Part shown: positions 1 through 5,438 of the stretch, in pieces
Position numbering within the stretch: the stretch's first letter is position 1
Layout of the letters: each line of letters begins with the position of its first letter
Position numbers and translations under genes: made by a program
Notes under the pieces: model-generated
The model's database searches: none
Told to the model about the DNA's origin: nothing
Seen by the model: the letters and a program-made list of their open reading frames with translations, nothing else
Assembly (NCBI GenBank): GCA_030597505.1
Contig: JAUVRS010000171.1
Coordinates: forward strand, 1-6,221
Direction: 5' to 3'
DNA from: Desulfobacteraceae bacterium
Lineage (GTDB): Bacteria; Desulfobacterota; DSM-4660; Desulfatiglandales; Desulfatiglandaceae
Length of the DNA: 6,221 nt

Positions 1-128
1 CGCGCCTCAATCGTGAAATCCTCGGAAGAGTGTTGCTATTCCTGTGGTTTCGCTCAATCGGCGCAGCCAAATCTGATCTAAATCTGTGCGCCAACTCTGT
101 GAATTTATTTTTGCGCGAACCCTAAGAT
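1..128. other. Upstream stretch without a supportable gene
   Basis: Two plus-strand frames are open from the edge, to TAA at 79-81 and TAA at 123-125. Neither translation resembles a protein I know. One could be the tail of an upstream gene. I see no clear promoter or terminator here. Confidence 0.4.
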
Positions 129-143
129 GTGTTTCTAAACTTG

Positions 144-150
144 AAAGGAG
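144..150 (+). promoter_or_regulatory. Shine-Dalgarno site that sets the start of the PPIase gene
   Basis: AAAGGAG lies 8 nt before the ATG at 159, which is ideal spacing. A GTG at 129 is in frame and would add ten residues, but it has no Shine-Dalgarno site and would push the signal peptide inward. The ATG is therefore preferred. Confidence 0.85.
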
Positions 151-158
151 AAATCGGA

Positions 159-1157
159 ATGTGGACAAGATTTGAAAAATTGTTTTGGACCTTGATTGGG
201 AGTCTGTGCGTGCAAGCGATTGCCTTGCCCGGGCTGGCATCAGAGAAGAAGGTCGTGACGGATAAAGTGGCGACTGTTAATGGGGCTGTTATCAGCAATA
301 AGGATTTTGATTTGGAATTTCTCGGAGCCAAGCAGCGGTTTATGAGACAGGGCCAAACCCCCAACGATTCTCAGCTTATGGAGCTAAAAAAGGAAATCCT
401 TGAGAAGTTAATCGACCGCGAACTGCTGTATCAGGCGGCCGTCAAAAATGGAACAAAGGTCGAGGAAACCACGGTCGACGAACAGATGACCAAGATTAAA
501 AAGAGATACCCCAGTGAAGATAAGTTCAAGGACATGTTAAAGGAAATGAAACTGACTGAATCCGAACTGAGAGCTCAGTTGAAGAAAAATTTGGTTATTA
601 AGCAGTTTGTTGAAAAACAATTCGAACAAGAGGCGAAGGTTTCTGATAAAGAGATAAAGACTTATTATGACAGCAATCCGGGTTTATTCAAGCAACCCGA
701 ACAGGTGAAAGCAAGCCACATCCTCATCAAGGTCGCACCTGGGGCCAAAAAAGAGGAAAAAGCTGCGGCCAGAAAAAAAATTATGACAGTCCAGGAGCGG
801 CTCAAAAAGGGTGAGGATTTTGCTGTCGTAGCCAAGGAGGTTTCCGAAGGTCCCAGTGGCGCCAGGGGTGGGGACCTGGGCTACTTTGGGAGAGGGCAAA
901 TGGTAAAACCTTTTGAAGAAGTGGTCTTTGTTTTAAAACCAGGTGAAGTCAGCGATATTGTTGAGACTGATTTCGGATACCATCTTATCAAATCCGTCGA
1001 TAAAAAACCCGGGGGAACAATTGCCTACAAGGATGTCAAGGACAGACTGTCCCAGTATCTGTCGCAGCAAAAAGTGCGGAAGGAAGTGATTTCCACTATT
1101 AAGGAGTTGAAAGCAAAAGCAAAAGTGGAGAAATTTCTTCCCCAGAACCCAAAGTAG
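159..1157 (+). CDS. Secreted SurA/PpiC-type peptidyl-prolyl cis-trans isomerase
   Basis: This is a parvulin-class foldase that isomerises X-Pro bonds and chaperones exported proteins in the periplasm. From ATG 159 it is 332 aa. Residues 1-27 form a signal peptide: a charged start (R4, K7), a hydrophobic core, and a likely cleavage after ALPGLA before SEKK. Residues about 35-160 are a helical, Lys/Glu-rich SurA_N-like chaperone region. Residues about 183-280 are the PpiC rotamase domain, with ASHILIK (185-191), the glycine-rich GGDLGYFGRGQMV, PFEEVVF, and GYHLIK near 273-278. A basic helical tail follows. There is a single PPIase domain, unlike E. coli SurA, which has two, so the layout is closer to the PrsA/PpiC-like proteins of Deltaproteobacteria. 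No lipobox is present; the Cys at 17 is preceded by Leu. The hydro-lyase gene follows after 82 bp on the same strand with no clear terminator, so co-transcription is possible. The family is certain, but the choice between SurA and PrsA names is not. Confidence 0.92.
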   Translation: MWTRFEKLFWTLIGSLCVQAIALPGLASEKKVVTDKVATVNGAVISNKDFDLEFLGAKQRFMRQGQTPNDSQLMELKKEILEKLIDRELLYQAAVKNGTKVEETTVDEQMTKIKKRYPSEDKFKDMLKEMKLTESELRAQLKKNLVIKQFVEKQFEQEAKVSDKEIKTYYDSNPGLFKQPEQVKASHILIKVAPGAKKEEKAAARKKIMTVQERLKKGEDFAVVAKEVSEGPSGARGGDLGYFGRGQMVKPFEEVVFVLKPGEVSDIVETDFGYHLIKSVDKKPGGTIAYKDVKDRLSQYLSQQKVRKEVISTIKELKAKAKVEKFLPQNPK

Positions 1158-1222
1158 GTTGGGGCTTGCGCAAAAATAACTTCGCAGAATTGGCGCCCTG
1201 ATTTGGGTCAGCCCTAAACGGT

Positions 1223-1227
1223 GGAGG
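1223..1227 (+). promoter_or_regulatory. Shine-Dalgarno site of the DUF1445 gene
   Basis: GGAGG lies 12 nt before ATG 1240. The spacing is somewhat long, but this is the only purine-rich site nearby, and the encoded N-terminus matches the start of the family. Confidence 0.7.
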
Positions 1228-1239
1228 TTTGATTTAACC

Positions 1240-2022
1240 ATGAAAAAGGATTTTTCGCCGAGGAGGCTGCGGGAGCTTATGAGAAACGGGGAGTGGGCGG
1301 TTCCTACGACCGGTGCAGCCCCGGGATATGTCCAGGCAAATCTGGTCATGCTCCCACAGGATGAGGCCTTCAATTTTTTGCTCTTTTGTGTCCGCAACCC
1401 CAAACCATGCCCTATTCTGGACGTACTGGAACCAGGTCAGGTTGAACCGACCATAGCCCCGGGAGCCGACCTTCGGACCGATCTGCCGCTTTACAGGGTT
1501 TTCAGGAAAGGGGAACCCGGCGAAGAAGTAAAAGATATAAGCGCTGTTTTTGACGATACCATGGTGAGTTTTCTATTGGGATGTAGTTTTTCCTTTGAGG
1601 ACGCTCTTGTAAAGGCCGGGGTGCCGGTCAGAAACCTGGAGGAAGGCAAAAATGTCTCCATGTATATCACCAACCGTGTCTGTCGGCCCGCGGGCCCATT
1701 TTCCGCGCCTCTGGTGGTCACCATGAGGCCCATGAGGCCTGAAGAGGCCATCAGGGCCACGCAAGTGACCACACGGTTTCACTTGACACATGGAGCTCCA
1801 ATACACGTGGGGTCGCCGGAAGACCTGGGAATCAAAGACATTGAACAACCGGATTTTGGCGATCCAGTTGAGACCCGGCCTGGGGAAATACCCGTATTTT
1901 GGGCCTGTGGTGTTACCTCCACGCTGGCTGTAACCTCAGCCCCGCTTCCCCTTGCAATCACCCACTCACCGGGCCATATGTTTGTGTCAGACCTCCTGGA
2001 TGACCATTTGACCATACTTTGA
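1240..2022 (+). CDS. Putative hydro-lyase, DUF1445/YcsI family (D-glutamate cyclase-related)
   Basis: This 260-aa cytosolic protein is full length for the DUF1445 (UPF0317) family. Recognisable family blocks run through it in order: GYVQANLVMLP (29-39), NPKPCP (53-58), GCSFSFEDAL (114-123), VSMYITNRVC (139-148), VVTMRP (159-164), HGAPIH (184-189), PDFGD (204-208), PVFWACGVT (218-226) and THSPGHMF (241-248). The family includes Bacillus YcsI and shares a domain with the mammalian D-glutamate cyclase DGLUCY, which converts D-glutamate to 5-oxo-D-proline. Most bacterial members are called putative hydro-lyases without a proven substrate. All the blocks look intact, so I expect an active enzyme, but the substrate cannot be read from the sequence. 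The gene ends 9 bp from the convergent HMG-CoA-lyase-like gene. There is no LamB/YcsF or KipI-type partner here, unlike the Bacillus locus. Family assignment is strong; function is open. Confidence 0.92.
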   Translation: MKKDFSPRRLRELMRNGEWAVPTTGAAPGYVQANLVMLPQDEAFNFLLFCVRNPKPCPILDVLEPGQVEPTIAPGADLRTDLPLYRVFRKGEPGEEVKDISAVFDDTMVSFLLGCSFSFEDALVKAGVPVRNLEEGKNVSMYITNRVCRPAGPFSAPLVVTMRPMRPEEAIRATQVTTRFHLTHGAPIHVGSPEDLGIKDIEQPDFGDPVETRPGEIPVFWACGVTSTLAVTSAPLPLAITHSPGHMFVSDLLDDHLTIL

Positions 2023-2031
2023 CAGGACTTT

Positions 2032-3228
2032 CTAAGGCTTAAAGGAATTGGCATCTCTTCCGGCCAGCAAGTTCCTCGGCACCTCTGCTTTTTCCGGCCA
2101 CTCGCCCGGCATTATCTGTCCGGGTTTTTCTCCCTGTTTTTCTTTGATCCGGGGCAGCTTGGCTCTTTTGAATTCCTCCCTTGGCTCTTTTGGGATCCTG
2201 CCGTTCAAAATTGACTCGGAACGAAGCCTCCTGCCGATGGTTTTTTCCATCAAGGTGCCGATTTCCAGTACCCTATCAACGCTGATGCCTCCGAGATCGA
2301 TCCCCATTTCATCCAACATGACACACAAATCCTCAAAGGTGACAAGCCCAACCACATTTGGGTCTTTATAATAATAGGCGCCGGTCCCTGGTACTGGTGT
2401 CCGGTTTAGAAAATTTGTTGGTTGCCCGCCGATTCCTCCAAGGGTTCCCTCAAAAATTTCAATACCGGTCTGAAGGGCTGCCAGAACGTTAGCCAGACCC
2501 CAGCCTCTGGTCACATGAAAATGGGCCACATGCAGATCAGGGTTGGGTATCTGGTCCAGGATCATTGAGAAGTACCGGTAGACCTGATCGGGCGGCGCAG
2601 AGCCATCATGGTCAGCATGCTCTATGTCATCGGCGCCAATGCTAAGCCATCTTTTTGAAAACTCAACGGCATCCTCCAGTCTCGTAGGCCCTGATATAGG
2701 GCTTCCCCAGATGGTACTCACTGTCCCGCACATCTTGATGCCTGCATCCTTACACTTCCTGATACACCGTTCCGCTTCTTTCCAATATTCAGGCAGTGTG
2801 GTGGCGCTGTTTGCAAAGTGATGTTCCTCGTCTGTTGACACCATCATCAAAACACGATCCGGTCCGTACCCTTTTTCCTTTAAGGCTATTGCCCTGTCAA
2901 CAGCCGGTTCCCTGATGGTTACAGCGGTCCGTTCAATATGCTCCGGGATGATGCCACGTTTCGCCAGTCTCTTTATGAATATGTCGTCCCAGACACCTTT
3001 TAGCACTTCCTCGGCGTCCCTGAACTGGGGCATCACTCTTGGATTCCCAAGATTTGTCACCTCCAACCGTTTGACGCCGGCAAAGGCCAGTTCCTGAAGA
3101 TAATATATCTTCGCCTCAGTGGGAATCCACGCCTCCTCATGCTGAAGCCCGTCTCTCATGGTTATGTCAGCCAGCGTCACCTTTTTTGGCATCCTTGGGT
3201 GGTCCTCAAAGATATCATATTCATTCAT
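2032..3228 (-). CDS. HMG-CoA lyase-like DRE-TIM metallolyase (pyruvate carboxyltransferase domain), divergent active site
   Basis: This 398-aa protein has a TIM-barrel lyase domain at about residues 17-320. The DRE-type motif DITMRDGLQ (21-29) supplies the expected Arg25 and metal-binding Asp26, and H236-F-H238 supplies the two metal histidines. The segment GTLGGIGGQP (261-270) matches the G-loop of HMG-CoA lyase, but the catalytic Cys (GGCP in the enzyme) is Gln269 here. About 17 extra residues follow. The region GLVTFEDL (294-301) aligns with GNLATEDL of human HMG-CoA lyase, so the fourth metal ligand Asn appears replaced by Leu295. The usual GDTIG segment reads ADHDG. Residues 345-398 form a charged Pro/Lys/Glu-rich tail absent from standard lyases. 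Start: GGAGGG sits 8 nt upstream of ATG 3228. It is divergent from the FAH-family gene and convergent with the DUF1445 gene. The fold and superfamily are clear. True HMG-CoA cleavage is doubtful; another acyl-CoA or keto-acid aldol-type reaction is possible, but the substrate is unknown. Confidence 0.87.
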   Translation of the reverse strand: MNEYDIFEDHPRMPKKVTLADITMRDGLQHEEAWIPTEAKIYYLQELAFAGVKRLEVTNLGNPRVMPQFRDAEEVLKGVWDDIFIKRLAKRGIIPEHIERTAVTIREPAVDRAIALKEKGYGPDRVLMMVSTDEEHHFANSATTLPEYWKEAERCIRKCKDAGIKMCGTVSTIWGSPISGPTRLEDAVEFSKRWLSIGADDIEHADHDGSAPPDQVYRYFSMILDQIPNPDLHVAHFHVTRGWGLANVLAALQTGIEIFEGTLGGIGGQPTNFLNRTPVPGTGAYYYKDPNVVGLVTFEDLCVMLDEMGIDLGGISVDRVLEIGTLMEKTIGRRLRSESILNGRIPKEPREEFKRAKLPRIKEKQGEKPGQIMPGEWPEKAEVPRNLLAGRDANSFKP

Positions 3229-3236
3229 CTGTAGAT

Positions 3237-3242
3237 CCCTCC
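3237..3242 (-). promoter_or_regulatory. Shine-Dalgarno site of the HMG-CoA-lyase-like gene
   Basis: On the minus strand GGAGGG lies 8 nt before ATG 3228. It is a near-perfect anti-16S match with good spacing and fixes this start. Confidence 0.85.
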
Positions 3243-3473
3243 ATAATTTCTTGTTTTTGAATTTAGGTCAATGCGCTACTTTGTCTTTTCAGCAATGAGA
3301 AAACCCGTCTACTCTTGCAGGGTAGTGCCCTATAGGATCAGGTTCCCACAAGCGTTGTAAAAAGGCAAGCTTTGTCGAAACACCAAAAAAGCTCTGCGCC
3401 GCTTGACCTTTGGTCCCAGAGATGAAAAAGTATATGTCTGTTATTCACTACGGGCTGTCTCTTGAGGTGTATA

Positions 3474-3487
3474 AAAATGGTCATTTT
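3474..3487. promoter_or_regulatory. Operator-like inverted repeat upstream of the FAH-family gene
   Basis: AAAATG and CATTTT form a perfect 6-bp inverted repeat with a 2-bp spacer. It overlaps the end of a TATAAA hexamer (3470-3475) and lies 25 bp before the TTG start. Placement and symmetry suit a regulator binding site. The AT-rich composition makes chance quite possible, and no regulator gene is in the window. Confidence 0.3.
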
Positions 3488-3500
3488 GAAAAAACTATAA

Positions 3501-3506
3501 AAGGAG
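3501..3506 (+). promoter_or_regulatory. Shine-Dalgarno site that selects a TTG start
   Basis: AAGGAG lies 6 nt before TTG 3513. The nearer ATG at 3508 is only 1 nt from the site and reads ATG-ATT-TGA, so it cannot start the gene. The product from TTG begins MKLATF, the usual start of this family, which supports the TTG. Confidence 0.85.
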
Positions 3507-3512
3507 AATGAT

Positions 3513-4475
3513 TTGAAATTAGCAACTTTTCAAAACAATGGAAAACCAACTCTCGGCATCGTATGGGGTGAAAGAATCATCGACTTAAACAAAGGGCATC
3601 GAGTGTTCATGAAGAACCAGGACCAATCGGAAGAATCCTTTCCTCATCTGGATATGCGAGGTTTTTTGTGCCAGGGACCTGTTGGTCTCGATGTGGCCAG
3701 ACAGGTCAAGACCTGGGTTCAGGAGCAAGTCGGAGAAGAGTCGGAGATTCCGGCCGAACTGCGAGGCATTCTTTTGAACCTGAGTGAAACAAAAATACTC
3801 GCACCTATCTCCAATCCTCCAAAGATCTTGTGTGTTGCCCGCAATTATGTGAGTCACATACGGGAGGTCTCGCAGGATGCCCCGGTGCCCAAAAGCCTCT
3901 TTATGTTTATAAAACCTGCCTCGACCATCATCGGACCGGAGGATTCGGTGGTTATTTCTCCTGATTGCAGAAAATTGGACCACGAGGTGGAACTTGCCGT
4001 GGTGATTGGCAAACAGGGGCGCTACATCCCGGAGGAAGCGGCCATGGATCATGTGGCCGGATATACGATTTTTAATGATATATCAGACAGGGGTCATCTT
4101 CTGCAGAAGGAAACCCAGCGGGTGGATTGGTTTGCCATGAAAGCTCAGGATACCTTTGGCCCCATGGGGCCATACATCGTCTTGACGGATGAAATCCAAG
4201 ATCCCCATGGTCTCGGGCTGCGTCTCTGGGTCAATGGCGAACTGCGCCAGGACAGCACCGGGGAGGAAATGGTGTTTAAGATTCCACAGATTATTACCGA
4301 GGTCTCCCGCTTTGTCACCCTTGAACCCGGAGATCTCATTTCCACGGGCACCCCCACCGGGACTTCCTACAGCACAAAAAAGTTTCTTGGATCGGGAGAT
4401 GTTGTGGAATGCGAGATCGAGGGGATTGGAAAGCTGAGAAATTTTATTAGAGTTGAAGAGCCGGTTTACAGATGA
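3513..4475 (+). CDS. Fumarylacetoacetate hydrolase (FAH) family protein
   Basis: This 320-aa soluble enzyme belongs to a superfamily of Mg2+/Mn2+-dependent enzymes that act on beta-diketo or 2-oxo/enol acids: acylpyruvate hydrolases, oxaloacetate decarboxylases and HpcE-type isomerases. Residues 1-95 are the variable N-terminal part and about 103-315 the FAH core. The core shows RNYVSHIRE (110-118) with the catalytic His115/Glu118 pair. The metal ligands are Glu158 and Glu160 in DHEVELAVVIGK and Asp189 in FNDISDR. Lys210 lies in WFAMKAQDTFGPMGP, and GTPTGT is at 279-284. All expected active-site residues are present, so it should be active. Exact substrate is not readable, since FAH-family members are hard to tell apart. 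It starts at TTG 3513 with AAGGAG 6 nt upstream. It is divergent from the HMG-CoA-lyase-like gene; with the DUF1445 protein it may form a catabolic set. Its stop TGA overlaps an ATG (ATGA at 4472-4475). Confidence 0.93.
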   Translation: MKLATFQNNGKPTLGIVWGERIIDLNKGHRVFMKNQDQSEESFPHLDMRGFLCQGPVGLDVARQVKTWVQEQVGEESEIPAELRGILLNLSETKILAPISNPPKILCVARNYVSHIREVSQDAPVPKSLFMFIKPASTIIGPEDSVVISPDCRKLDHEVELAVVIGKQGRYIPEEAAMDHVAGYTIFNDISDRGHLLQKETQRVDWFAMKAQDTFGPMGPYIVLTDEIQDPHGLGLRLWVNGELRQDSTGEEMVFKIPQIITEVSRFVTLEPGDLISTGTPTGTSYSTKKFLGSGDVVECEIEGIGKLRNFIRVEEPVYR

Positions 4476-4557
4476 CGGGTGTACGCGCCGCCACCGTTGA
4501 GATTCCCGTTACCTCACGTCTGATGGACCTTGTTGTGCCCTATGGCAGGGGTCTCCC

Positions 4558-5136
4558 CTACCCTGCAACTTCCGGATAGCGGAAACAGTCAACCGTGTGA
4601 TCGTTGACCATTCCCACAGCCTGCATAAAGGCATAACAGATCGTAGGACCCACAAAGGTGAAACCGCGTTTTTTTAAGTCTTTGCTCATGGCTTCGGATT
4701 CCCGGGTTTTTGCAGGAATCTCGGCTGGGTCTTTCCACCTGTTCTGGATGGGACTGTCTTTTACAAACCCCCAAATATAGACATGAAAGCCGCCAAATTC
4801 TCTCTGAATCCTGAGGAAGGCCTGGGCATTGACGACTGATGAGGCAACCTTACGTCTGTTTCTGACGATTCCCGGGTCGTTGAGCAGCCTACGGACTTTT
4901 GCTTCAGAATACCGGGCCACTTTTTTCGGGTCAAAATCGTCGTAGGCATAGCGATACCCCTCCCTTTTTTTTAGTATTGTCAGCCAGTTCAGGCCGGCTT
5001 GTGCGCTTTCCAGCAAGATGAACTCGAAAAGACGCTGGTCATCATGGAGGGGTGAACCCCATTCATGGTCGTGATAATCCATAAGCAGTGGATGGGTCTT
5101 TGCCCACAAACACCGTGTTTTCCCGCTTGTTTTCAT
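4558..5136 (-). CDS. tag: DNA-3-methyladenine glycosylase I
   Basis: This enzyme removes 3-methyladenine from alkylated DNA, starting base-excision repair in the cytoplasm. The 192-aa protein aligns along its whole length with E. coli Tag (187 aa). The zinc ligands Cys9, His22, His180 and Cys184 correspond to Cys4, His17, His175 and Cys179 of E. coli. The substrate-pocket Glu43 (LFEFILLE) and Trp51 (QAGLNW) match Glu38 and Trp46. Other hallmarks are YHDHEWG (21-27), LKKREGYR, RNRRKV, DLKKRGFTFVG, YAFMQAVGMVNDH and the final CFRYP. The helix-hairpin-helix glycosylase fold is implied by these. The ribosome site is only moderate (GGAAAGAGA before ATG 5136). It appears to be a single-gene unit, with a MITE-like element just upstream that could carry or disturb its promoter. 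Identification is firm. Confidence 0.97.
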   Translation of the reverse strand: MKTSGKTRCLWAKTHPLLMDYHDHEWGSPLHDDQRLFEFILLESAQAGLNWLTILKKREGYRYAYDDFDPKKVARYSEAKVRRLLNDPGIVRNRRKVASSVVNAQAFLRIQREFGGFHVYIWGFVKDSPIQNRWKDPAEIPAKTRESEAMSKDLKKRGFTFVGPTICYAFMQAVGMVNDHTVDCFRYPEVAG

Positions 5137-5171
5137 GATGTGTCTCTTTCCGAGCGATATTAAAGATCAAC

Positions 5172-5355
5172 GTAACTACTCGCGTAGTCAGGCTGAAGTT
5201 GTTTAGGCTGAAGGTTGAAGAGGTCAGAAGAGCACGATTGCCGCACTTTGGCGGAGAAACAGCCGGTTCTCGCACCAAACATGGTTTCAAAATGCCCCGT
5301 ATTTCCGCTTTTCCTAACAGTCTTCAGCCTACAGCCTACCCGCCTGAGTAGTTAC
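5172..5355. mobile_element. MITE-like element with IS66-style ends
   Basis: This 184-bp non-coding element is bounded by perfect 10-bp terminal inverted repeats, GTAACTACTC (5172-5181) and GAGTAGTTAC (5346-5355). Immediately outside are AGATCAAC (5164-5171) and AGATCAGC (5356-5363), an 8-bp direct repeat matching at 7 of 8 positions, as expected of a target-site duplication. Imperfect subterminal inverted repeats continue inward: GGCTGAAG at 5191-5198 and 5206-5213 and GGTTGAAG at 5213-5220, against CTTCAGCC at 5322-5329. IS66-family elements are known for ends starting GTAA and 8-bp duplications, so mobilisation by an IS66-type transposase is a reasonable inference. The interior has no gene I can support and no transposase. 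It fills most of the gap between tag and the methyltransferase gene. Confidence 0.68.
5191..5220. repeat. GGCTGAAG-type subterminal repeats
   Basis: GGCTGAAG occurs at 5191 and 5206 (15-nt step) and the variant GGTTGAAG at 5213. The inverse CTTCAGCC is at 5322-5329, next to the partial unit acagcc. These sit inside the MITE-like element and give its ends extra pairing potential. Confidence 0.7.
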
Positions 5356-5399
5356 AGATCAGCCCCAAGCAATGCAGCTGGCAAAGCGCTCGTTTACAG

Positions 5400-5438
5400 T
5401 TTTATCCTATGATTTTATCCCACGATTTTATCCCCTGA
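5400..5438. repeat. Three 13-nt tandem repeats at the methyltransferase stop codon
   Basis: The unit TTTTATCCNNNGA occurs three times back to back, at 5400-5412, 5413-5425 and 5426-5438. Ten of thirteen positions are invariant and only the three N positions differ. On the coding (minus) strand this is a repeated GGATAAAA. It encodes the last residues, GIKSWDKIIG, and the TAA stop (5404-5402). Because 13 is not a multiple of 3, each copy is read in a different frame. Confidence 0.9.

Larger units (their letters stand above)
3229..3512. promoter_or_regulatory. Divergent intergenic region between lyase-like and FAH-family genes
   Basis: These 284 bp have no supportable ORF and must hold the start signals of both genes. 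Visible elements are an interrupted stem, CTTG(ca)GGG at 3314-3322 against CCC(a)CAAG at 3345-3352. It encloses a 22-nt loop that contains the palindrome CCTATAGG (3329-3336). There is also a small hairpin GACC-TTT-GGTC near 3405-3415, a TATAAA hexamer at 3470-3475, and the inverted repeat AAAATG-GT-CATTTT at 3474-3487. I find no clean sigma-70 promoter pair: TTGACC at 3403-3408 has no good -10 at 16-18 nt. Promoter positions are therefore left open. Confidence 0.4.

Noticed and set aside
129..158. GTG 129 as start of the PPIase gene
   Set aside because: It has no ribosome site, whereas ATG 159 has AAAGGAG at 8 nt and places the signal peptide at the very N-terminus.
933..1403. 156-codon open frame on the minus strand across the PPIase and DUF1445 genes
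   Set aside because: It runs antisense to two well-supported genes and has no recognisable motif or ribosome site; it is a coding shadow.
1723..1740. 9-nt tandem duplication ATGAGGCCC/ATGAGGCCT in the DUF1445 gene
   Set aside because: It encodes MRPMRP. The family normally has MRP followed by a similar residue and Pro, so this is ordinary coding sequence.
3243..3271. Sigma-70-like pair on the minus strand, TTGACC and AATTAT with a 17-nt spacer, before the lyase-like gene
   Set aside because: The implied transcription start would fall inside or just past the GGAGGG ribosome site, removing it from the transcript. The -10 matches only 4 of 6 bases.
3336..3345. GAACCTGATC on the minus strand, identical to a conserved TPP riboswitch segment
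   Set aside because: The other required parts (CTGAGA block, pairing ACCC and AGGG arms, the ATAATGCC-type segment) are missing, and the downstream gene has no thiamine link.
3585..4052. 155-codon open frame on the minus strand within the FAH-family gene
   Set aside because: It lies wholly antisense to the conserved FAH core, and its translation is His/Arg-rich with no known motif.
4547..4559. AGGGG-TCT-CCCCT hairpin as terminator for the FAH-family gene
   Set aside because: The stem is only 5 bp and is followed by ACCCTGC, with no T-tract on either strand, so it does not fit an intrinsic terminator.
5215..5412. 65-codon plus-strand ORF across the MITE-like element
   Set aside because: It runs through the terminal repeat and into the antisense of the methyltransferase end. 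It has no Shine-Dalgarno site or domain, so the frame is chance.
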